Shown here: piece by piece, positions 6,484 through 10,521 of the stretch | Layout of the letters: each line of letters starts with the position of its first letter | How positions within the stretch are numbered: the first letter of the stretch is position 1 | NCBI GenBank assembly: GCA_964614415.1 | Contig: CAZTLE010000148.1 | Span: 1-10,521, forward strand | Reading direction: 5' to 3' | Source: CAZTLE01 sp964614415 | GTDB taxonomy: Bacteria; Bacteroidota; Bacteroidia; Flavobacteriales; Flavobacteriaceae | DNA length: 10,521 nucleotides | Translations under genes and position numbers: made by a program | The notes under the pieces: model-generated | Told to the model about the DNA's origin: nothing | Seen by the model: the letters and a program-made list of their open reading frames with translations, nothing else | Databases searched by the model: none

Positions 6484-7506
6484 ATGACGACGAACAAAGT
6501 AATTTCAGTACGACCACTAGGATTTCCGTGGGAAACCCAGGATCCTTTTTTGTTTTGTGCCTACCATAAGGACGATTATCCCAAGGGGAATGCGCATATG
6601 GGGCCGGCTGATTCGCTGGCGGGTAGAAATATAGGTCAGGATTTTACCATTAAAGACGGATGGCGAATGTACCATGGTAGTGAAATACCGGGATTTCCAT
6701 ATCATCCACACCGCGGATTTGAAACCATTACGATCGTGAAGGAGGGATTTGTAGATCATACGGATTCTATGGGGGCTGCGGGACGGTTCGGAGCCGGAGA
6801 TGTTCAATGGATGACTGCCGGAAAAGGGGTGCAGCATTCCGAAATGTTCCCATTGATCTATGAAGACAAGGAGAATCCGCTGGAAATGTTTCAAATTTGG
6901 CTGAATCTTCCTGCGAAGGACAAAATGGTTGAACCGCATTTCAAGATGTTGTGGAATGATGAAGTTCCGGTTTGGAAAGAAACAGATGCTGAGGGTAGAA
7001 GTACTGAAGTCCAATTGGTGGCAGGTAAGCTCGGGGAACGAAAGGCCGCGCGACCCACTCCCAATTCATGGGCGGTCTCCGAAGACCATGAAGTGACCGT
7101 GTTGACGTTGACAATGGAACCCGGAGCCGAGTGGCAACTCCCGGCGACAGGTCCCGGAGTTACGAGAAACCTTTATTTTTATAAGGGATCCACGTTGACG
7201 GTTGAGGACCAGGAAGTGTCGGTGGATCGTTCGGTAGAAGTAGCTCCCGGAGAAACCATTTCATTAAAGAATGGAAGTGATACGGGATACCTGTTGATAC
7301 TACAGGGAAAGCCCATAGCGGAACCTGTGGCCAAATACGGTCCATTTGTGATGAATACTCCGGAAGAGATCCGGCAGGCCATGATGGATTATGGTCGTAC
7401 GGAGTTCGGAGGTTGGCCCTGGCCGAATCGCGAGCAGGTACACGATCGGGCGAAAGGCCGTTTCGCCTTGCACGCGGACGGAACCGAAGAATTGAAATCA
7501 ATTTAG
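6484..7506 (+). CDS. Pirin family protein (bicupin), long form
   Basis: Pirins are iron-binding bicupins. Some show quercetin dioxygenase activity and others act as regulators, and the role of most bacterial members is unknown. The N-terminal cupin carries the pirin metal ligands in their usual setting: His74 and His76 in FPYHPHRGFET, then His118 and Glu120 in GKGVQHSEMFP. The segments GRFGAGDVQWMTAGKG and FQIWLNLPAKDKMVEPHFK are also typical. The C-terminal cupin (about 190-300) lacks an obvious metal site, as in other pirins. The tail YGPFVMNTPEEIRQAMMDYG is characteristic. At 340 residues it is longer than human or E. coli pirins (about 230-290), partly through an extended C-terminus after residue 305. 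A purine-rich ribosome site (AAAGGAAA, 6470-6477) sits 6 bases before ATG. It lies 43 bases after marR, and the next gene begins one base after its stop. Confidence 0.94.
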   Translation: MTTNKVISVRPLGFPWETQDPFLFCAYHKDDYPKGNAHMGPADSLAGRNIGQDFTIKDGWRMYHGSEIPGFPYHPHRGFETITIVKEGFVDHTDSMGAAGRFGAGDVQWMTAGKGVQHSEMFPLIYEDKENPLEMFQIWLNLPAKDKMVEPHFKMLWNDEVPVWKETDAEGRSTEVQLVAGKLGERKAARPTPNSWAVSEDHEVTVLTLTMEPGAEWQLPATGPGVTRNLYFYKGSTLTVEDQEVSVDRSVEVAPGETISLKNGSDTGYLLILQGKPIAEPVAKYGPFVMNTPEEIRQAMMDYGRTEFGGWPWPNREQVHDRAKGRFALHADGTEELKSI

Positions 7507-7507
7507 C

Positions 7508-7798
7508 ATGACCTATACGTTAGTACACAATGAGCCCCGGAAATGTTTTGAGTACCACATTGATGGTCTTGTGCCCAGAATTGAGTATATTCAAACAAAG
7601 GATGAGATATATCTTACCCACACGGAAGTTCCTGTGGTCCTGGAAGGTCAGGGGATTGGCGCTTCTCTGGTGGGTGAGGTGCTCTCAGAAATAGAAACCT
7701 ATAATAAAGCCCTTATTCCTTTGTGTCCGTTTGTCGCAGCCTATATCCGTAGGCATCCTGAATGGAAACGTCTTCTGAAGAAGGGTATAAATATTTAA
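7508..7798 (+). CDS. Small GNAT N-acetyltransferase, YjdJ/NATD1-like
   Basis: This 96-residue protein is a minimal GNAT domain of the group that includes E. coli YjdJ and human NATD1 (COG2388 type). It opens with a short beta-sheet (VHNEPRKCFEYHIDGLVPRIEYI). The acetyl-CoA pyrophosphate loop is EGQGIGASLV (residues 46-55). The end matches the group's hallmark LCPFVAAYIRRHPEW (72-86), with Cys73 in the conserved CPF. The substrate of this group is not established. The start ATG lies one base after the pirin stop. The next gene, 3 bases downstream, encodes a YjdI-like Fe-S domain. E. coli also has yjdI and yjdJ side by side, so this pairing is conserved across distant phyla and points to a shared function. 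Confidence 0.9.
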   Translation: MTYTLVHNEPRKCFEYHIDGLVPRIEYIQTKDEIYLTHTEVPVVLEGQGIGASLVGEVLSEIETYNKALIPLCPFVAAYIRRHPEWKRLLKKGINI

Positions 7799-7801
7799 GA
7801 T

Positions 7802-8230
7802 ATGGAACGAGAAATTGTAAAAGAGTATACGAACGGCGAACTTACCGTCGTTTGGAAGCCAAAAAAATGCATCCATTCCGCTGTTTGTGTAAATACATTA
7901 CCGGAAGTATACGATCCGGACGCCAAGCCATGGATTCAGCCGGAAAATGCTTCGACCGATGCCTTGAAGTCACAGATTGATAAGTGTCCTTCGGGAGCGT
8001 TGACGTATTACATGAACAACGAGGGTCCCAAAGCGGAGGAACCTTCTGCCGAAACCAAGGTGGAGGTTATTGCCAATGGCCCGCTTATGGTGTATGGAAC
8101 GTTGGAGGTCACCGATGCCAACGGTAATTCAGAAGAAAAGAAACGAGCTACCGCCTTTTGTCGTTGTGGGGTGTCTAATAATAAGCCGTATTGCGATGGT
8201 TCTCATAATGATGCAAACTTTGTAGGCTAG
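7802..8230 (+). CDS. Fe-S protein: YjdI-type 4Fe-4S domain fused to a CDGSH domain
   Basis: A 142-residue cytoplasmic protein with two Fe-S modules and no signal peptide. Residues 5-70 are a divergent mono-cluster 4Fe-4S domain like E. coli YjdI: C-I-H-S-A-V-C (Cys23, Cys29), LPEVYDPDAKPWI (33-45) and CPSGAL (Cys62). Only three cysteines are visible, as in E. coli YjdI as I recall it, so the fourth ligand is unclear; His25 is possible. A Pro/Glu-rich linker (about 73-86) leads to a CDGSH 2Fe-2S domain (about 88-142) with Cys120, Cys122, Cys131 and His135 in CRCGVSNNKPYCDGSH, the three-Cys one-His set of mitoNEET-type proteins. It is the last gene of the marR-pirin run and is followed by a terminator. 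The likely role is electron transfer or redox sensing, possibly with the adjacent acetyltransferase or pirin. Confidence 0.92.
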   Translation: MEREIVKEYTNGELTVVWKPKKCIHSAVCVNTLPEVYDPDAKPWIQPENASTDALKSQIDKCPSGALTYYMNNEGPKAEEPSAETKVEVIANGPLMVYGTLEVTDANGNSEEKKRATAFCRCGVSNNKPYCDGSHNDANFVG

Positions 8231-8252
8231 TTCTTAAAATTTTCAATAGTAG

Positions 8253-8281
8253 AAAGTCCGGCATATCGTCGGACTTTTTTT
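8253..8281 (+). terminator. Rho-independent terminator of the marR-pirin operon
   Basis: An 8-base-pair stem, AAAGTCCG (8253-8260) with CGGACTTT (8270-8277), can be extended by G-U and C-G pairs to a 5-base loop. It is followed by a run of T (8275-8281). It lies 22 bases after the Fe-S gene stop. A near copy occurs at 10386-10416. Confidence 0.88.
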
Positions 8282-8397
8282 ATGGTATATCGAAATGTAT
8301 AATGCAGGATTACCGATTTTTCTACGTCAATTCCTACATTTTCGATGCGTTGCAGATTGCTATGAATGAACGTATTATCAAATTCCTTACGAAAAGT
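8282..8397. other. Non-coding spacer before the sigma factor promoter
   Basis: AT-rich sequence with no convincing gene or hairpin. A 15-codon frame (8362-8409) ends at the stop that lies in frame with the sigma factor gene. I see no sign that it is translated. Confidence 0.55.
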
Positions 8398-8425
8398 GTG
8401 ACTTTTTAGATCCGTTGGTGTCTAA
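8398..8425 (+). promoter_or_regulatory. Candidate ECF-type promoter for the sigma factor gene
   Basis: GTGACTTTTT at 8398-8407 resembles an ECF -35 element (an AC followed by T-rich sequence), and GTCTAA at 8420-8425 resembles the GTC-type -10 element. About 17 bases separate AC from GTC, as ECF promoters require. The predicted start near 8431 leaves about 25 bases to the TTG start codon. This would allow autoregulation. The match is to the general ECF layout, not to a defined motif for this factor. Confidence 0.45.
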
Positions 8426-8454
8426 ACTCTAATACAATCAACCCCGCCAAACTA

Positions 8455-9021
8455 TTGAAGCCGCAGAGATGTAAAAATGACATAACTGATGAAGAACTGG
8501 TCGAGAGAATAATCGCAAATAACGACACGGATTTGTTTGCCGGGTTGTACGATCGATATGCGGACCTGGTATATCGAAAGTGTCTCAGTTTTGCGAAGTC
8601 GCGGGAGGAGGCACAAGACATGTCTCATGACATTTTTGTTTTGCTGTTTGCCAGGTTGAGGACCTTTAAAGCGAAGTCCCGTTTTTCGACATGGTTGTAT
8701 TCCTTCGTGTACAACTTTTGTGTTAACCATGTTAAGCGGAAAATGAAGAAAAGGAATGAGAAGATCGTTCTGGCAGAGGATATCGGCAGGTTTTCCGAAC
8801 CTCAGGTCTCGGATGAGGAGATTTATGAACTGAAATCGGTTAAGCTCGAAAAAGCCCTGAAGCAGCTGGGACCCGAAGACAAAATGGTACTGCTTATGAA
8901 GTATCAGGACGAGATGTCCATAAAGGACATTCAGGCTTCACTGAACCTGGGACAGAGCGCGGTTAAAATGCGATTGAACCGTGCTAAATCCCGGTTAATG
9001 ACTATTTATAATGATTTGTAA
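8455..9021 (+). CDS. ECF-type RNA polymerase sigma factor
   Basis: This 188-residue protein has the two-domain layout of extracytoplasmic-function sigma factors. Sigma region 2 spans about residues 20-95: LFAGLYDRYADLVYRKCLSF, EEAQDMSHDIFVLLF, then the -10 recognition part FKAKSRFSTWLYSFVYNF. Sigma region 4 spans about 128-186, with LKQLGPEDKMVLLMKYQDEM and the helix-turn-helix DIQASLNLGQSAVKMRLNRAKSRL. The start is TTG at 8455. An in-frame stop lies at 8407-8409 and no in-frame ATG precedes conserved sequence, so a non-ATG start is forced. No classic anti-sigma factor with a membrane span follows. Instead a 61-residue soluble protein starts 2 bases after the stop, then an MscS-type channel. 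The factor may respond to osmotic or envelope stress, but this is only inferred from the neighbours. Confidence 0.92.
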   Translation: MKPQRCKNDITDEELVERIIANNDTDLFAGLYDRYADLVYRKCLSFAKSREEAQDMSHDIFVLLFARLRTFKAKSRFSTWLYSFVYNFCVNHVKRKMKKRNEKIVLAEDIGRFSEPQVSDEEIYELKSVKLEKALKQLGPEDKMVLLMKYQDEMSIKDIQASLNLGQSAVKMRLNRAKSRLMTIYNDL

Positions 9022-9023
9022 TC

Positions 9024-9209
9024 ATGGAAAATCCATTTAAGAATATCCTTCACGACGAAAAACTCCCTGAGATCATAAAGGATCGCGTTATGGATGACGT
9101 GGCTCTGGTGAAATTATCACTGGACTTTGCCGATCTCTTCGCCGTTAAGTACCCTAGCTCCCTGGAGGATATACTCAAAATCACCGGTAAAAAAGACAGA
9201 ACTGATTAA
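9024..9209 (+). CDS. Small soluble protein between sigma factor and channel genes
   Basis: A 61-residue protein of no family I can name. It has no signal peptide, membrane span or cysteine. Residues 12-28 (EKLPEIIKDRVMDDVAL) and 29-43 look like two amphipathic helices, and the tail (54-61) is charged. It begins 2 bases after the sigma factor stop and ends 14 bases before the channel gene, so it is almost certainly cotranscribed and probably translationally coupled to the sigma factor. Position right after an ECF sigma gene makes a small regulator of that factor conceivable. It lacks the anti-sigma zinc motif (HxxxCxxC) and any transmembrane segment, so this remains a guess. I regard it as a real gene because of the tight spacing and its ordinary, well-ordered composition. 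Confidence 0.75.
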   Translation: MENPFKNILHDEKLPEIIKDRVMDDVALVKLSLDFADLFAVKYPSSLEDILKITGKKDRTD

Positions 9210-9223
9210 CCAAAACCTGAATT

Positions 9224-10042
9224 ATGAGAAAACTACTTGATCTTGGACCCTTACAAAATGTACTTAATGACCTTTCGGATATACTTCCCACTCTTTTAGG
9301 AGCCCTTTTATATATACTCGTCTCCTGGATATTATTAAGAGTAATCCTGTTTATTGTTAAGCGATCGTTGCGATTTACCAAAGTAGATACGCTTATGAAT
9401 CGAATCAGCGACAGCGGTGGATTGTTTGGAGGATCCCTCAAAATACAACCCAGTAAGATTATTTTGACGTTTGTCAAGTGGTTTCTCATTTTGGTATTAC
9501 TTATCATTGGGTCCGATCTATTTGGCCTTACCGTGGTTTCCAATGAGGTTGGGAAACTCATCGGTTTCCTGCCCCGGATGTTTAGTGCTCTGGTGATCTT
9601 TGGTTTTGGATTATACCTTGCTACGATCATTAAGAAGTCTGTTCAGGGGATGCTTAAGTCCTTCGATCTTAATGGGTCCAAGCTTGTTGGGGCGGCCGTC
9701 TTTTATATACTCGTTGCCATTGTTTCAATTACCGCCCTTAATCAAGCCGGAGTCAATACAGACATCATTACTAATAACCTCACCATCATATTGGGGGCCT
9801 TTCTAACAGCTTTTACACTGGCTCTTGGGCTTGGATCGCGAGATGTTGTCTTTAGATTGCTTTTGGGCTTCTATTCGCGCAAGAATTTCAGTATTGGTCA
9901 ACGAATTCGAATCGAAGAGTTCGAAGGAACCATAGTATCTATTGACAATATCTGTATGACGGTTGAAGGGCAGGACGCCAGGGTGATCTATCCAATAAAG
10001 ACCATTTCCAATAAGAAAATTGAAATTCTTAGCCAAGTATAG
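9224..10042 (+). CDS. MscS-family mechanosensitive ion channel
   Basis: An inner-membrane channel of 272 residues that should open under membrane tension to release solutes during hypo-osmotic shock. Five hydrophobic spans are visible at about residues 22-45, 78-98, 112-136, 152-173 and 183-206, two more than E. coli MscS. The last one is the pore helix: ITNNLTIILGAFLTAFTLALGLGSRDVV, with the Gly/Ala-rich packing of MscS TM3. The beta domain follows (about 215-268): FYSRKNFSIGQRIRIEEFEGTIVSIDNICMTVEGQDARVIYPIKTI, where N-F-x-I-G-x-R-I and G-T-I/V-x-x-I are family marks. The C-terminal alpha/beta vestibule of MscS is missing, so the protein is short after the beta domain. It belongs to the multi-helix MscS group with a conserved TM-helix repeat. 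It lies downstream of the sigma factor and the 61-residue gene, with only 14 bases of separation. Confidence 0.92.
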   Translation: MRKLLDLGPLQNVLNDLSDILPTLLGALLYILVSWILLRVILFIVKRSLRFTKVDTLMNRISDSGGLFGGSLKIQPSKIILTFVKWFLILVLLIIGSDLFGLTVVSNEVGKLIGFLPRMFSALVIFGFGLYLATIIKKSVQGMLKSFDLNGSKLVGAAVFYILVAIVSITALNQAGVNTDIITNNLTIILGAFLTAFTLALGLGSRDVVFRLLLGFYSRKNFSIGQRIRIEEFEGTIVSIDNICMTVEGQDARVIYPIKTISNKKIEILSQV

Positions 10043-10153
10043 TTTTTTGATAATTAAATAGTTGCGGAAAGTTTAGGCAAATAATTGTGATAGGCAGTGA
10101 CTTTTTACAGCATTGTGTGTCATAATCAATAACTGAGCTGAAAACAATGTATT

Positions 10154-10309
10154 ATGGTCATGGTTTACCTGCTTCTTGCCCTTCTTTTGTTGGTTATTGT
10201 CCTGGTAGTAGTGAGTTGGGTCAGGTACTTTAAGGCGAGAAAGCAGTATCACAGGAGCTTAGGACCTGGTGACGAAGACGGTTTTGGCAATCACGAACCA
10301 CCCAACTAG
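10154..10309 (+). CDS. Small single-span membrane protein, 51 residues
   Basis: A short open frame not related to anything I recognise. ATG at 10154 gives 51 residues, and a second in-frame ATG at 10160 is equally possible. Residues 4-23 form one strongly hydrophobic span (VYLLLALLLLVIVLVVVSWV). A basic patch follows (Arg24 to Arg34, with RYFKARKQYHR) and then a hydrophilic, acidic/Gly-rich tail ending in EPPN. Positive charge just after the span suggests the C-terminus is cytoplasmic. It lies 111 bases after the channel gene, with no terminator between them and a strong terminator 76 bases after its stop, so it may be the last gene of the sigma-channel transcript. The ordered layout of span, basic patch and acidic tail argues for a real gene, but chance cannot be excluded. 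Confidence 0.6.
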   Translation: MVMVYLLLALLLLVIVLVVVSWVRYFKARKQYHRSLGPGDEDGFGNHEPPN

Positions 10310-10385
10310 GTAAGTTATGTCAGGTTTGAATTAGTTCTAGGCTCCCCCTTCTGAATTTACTGTGAGGTTATGTAAATTTAGTACA

Positions 10386-10423
10386 AATAAAGTCCGGCAA
10401 ATCGCTGGACTTTATTATTTTTG
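10386..10423 (+). terminator. Rho-independent terminator at the end of the sigma-channel unit
   Basis: AATAAAGTCC (10386-10395) pairs with GGACTTTATT (10407-10416) in a perfect 10-base stem. The inner G-U, G-C and C-G pairs extend it to a 5-base loop (10399-10403), and a T-rich tail follows. The A-rich left arm also allows it to work on the minus strand, so it may be bidirectional. Confidence 0.85.
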
Positions 10424-10467
10424 CTACCCAATTTCCAATAAGGTATTGCTGTGAAAGGAAGAGCTTT

Positions 10468-10521
10468 TTGGAGTTTGTAATTTTAATTTTGTTGTTTACG
10501 GCGATAGCCGTCATCGGGATG
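10468..10521 (+). CDS. Possible start of a membrane protein gene, partial
   Basis: Only 18 codons are visible. From TTG at 10468 the frame reads MEFVILILLFTAIAVIGM and stays open to the window edge. This looks like an N-terminal membrane span or signal anchor. A purine-rich stretch (GAAAGGAAGAG, 10453-10463) sits about 5 bases ahead and could serve as a ribosome site. There is no ATG in this frame before it. The family cannot be told. The call could be wrong if the true start lies beyond the window. Confidence 0.35.
   Translation, partial: MEFVILILLFTAIAVIGM

Noticed and set aside
8362..8409. A 15-codon leader peptide in frame with and upstream of the sigma factor
   Set aside because: It ends in a stop with no ribosome site or attenuator hairpin, and the candidate promoter lies at its end, so it would not be transcribed from it.
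8407..8457. Sigma factor broken by an in-frame stop at 8407-8409
   Set aside because: Everything from the TTG at 8455 onward forms a complete sigma factor of normal length. The stop lies outside the conserved part.
10149..10235. An overlapping 28-codon frame starting at the ATG at 10147
   Set aside because: Its translation is Gly/Ser/Pro-rich and without structure, whereas the other frame gives an ordered membrane span with a basic flank and acidic tail.

Overview
The window looks like the chromosome of a marine or soil Flavobacteriaceae-type bacterium (phylum Bacteroidota). This rests on four things: the protein sequences (a short methylmalonyl-CoA mutase small subunit and lipoproteins with Bacteroidota-style lipoboxes), starts that mostly lack a strong Shine-Dalgarno sequence, promoters of the Bacteroidota type (TTTG, about 19-20 bases, TAnnTTTG) and AT-rich heptamer repeats between genes. 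I see no insertion sequence, phage gene, CRISPR array, tRNA or rRNA. The genes are tightly packed housekeeping and accessory metabolic genes.

Left third (1-4281, minus strand, read right to left): one compact operon. It encodes uridine kinase, a DivIC/FtsB-type division protein, the methylmalonyl-CoA mutase small subunit, an unrecognised lipoprotein, and the mutase large subunit, which runs off the left edge. The last four genes overlap by 8, 11 and 8 bases, so they are probably translationally coupled. A good -7 element (TACCTTTG) lies just ahead of uridine kinase, and the spacer upstream of it carries five copies of a 7-base repeat.

Centre-left (4282-5837, minus strand): a two-gene unit for a periplasmic oxidation. 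A lipoprotein PQQ-dependent sugar dehydrogenase is followed two bases later by a lipoprotein cytochrome c, a likely electron acceptor.

Centre-right (5838-8281, plus strand): a MarR-family regulator, a large pirin, a small YjdJ-type GNAT acetyltransferase, and a protein fusing a YjdI-type 4Fe-4S domain to a CDGSH 2Fe-2S domain. A near-perfect promoter overlaps the first of two tandem TTGT-N5-ACAA inverted repeats in front of marR, which suggests an autoregulated unit. A rho-independent terminator closes it. I find this the most interesting set in the window.

Right end (8282-10521, plus strand): an ECF-type sigma factor with a TTG start and its own candidate ECF-type promoter, a 61-residue soluble protein, a five-helix MscS-family channel, and a 51-residue single-span membrane protein. 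A second terminator almost identical to the first one follows. A possible new membrane-protein gene begins in the last 54 bases. No wholly novel system can be proven from sequence alone. The pirin/Fe-S operon, the lipoprotein lodged between the two mutase genes, and the sigma-small protein-channel cassette are the best candidates for something undescribed.
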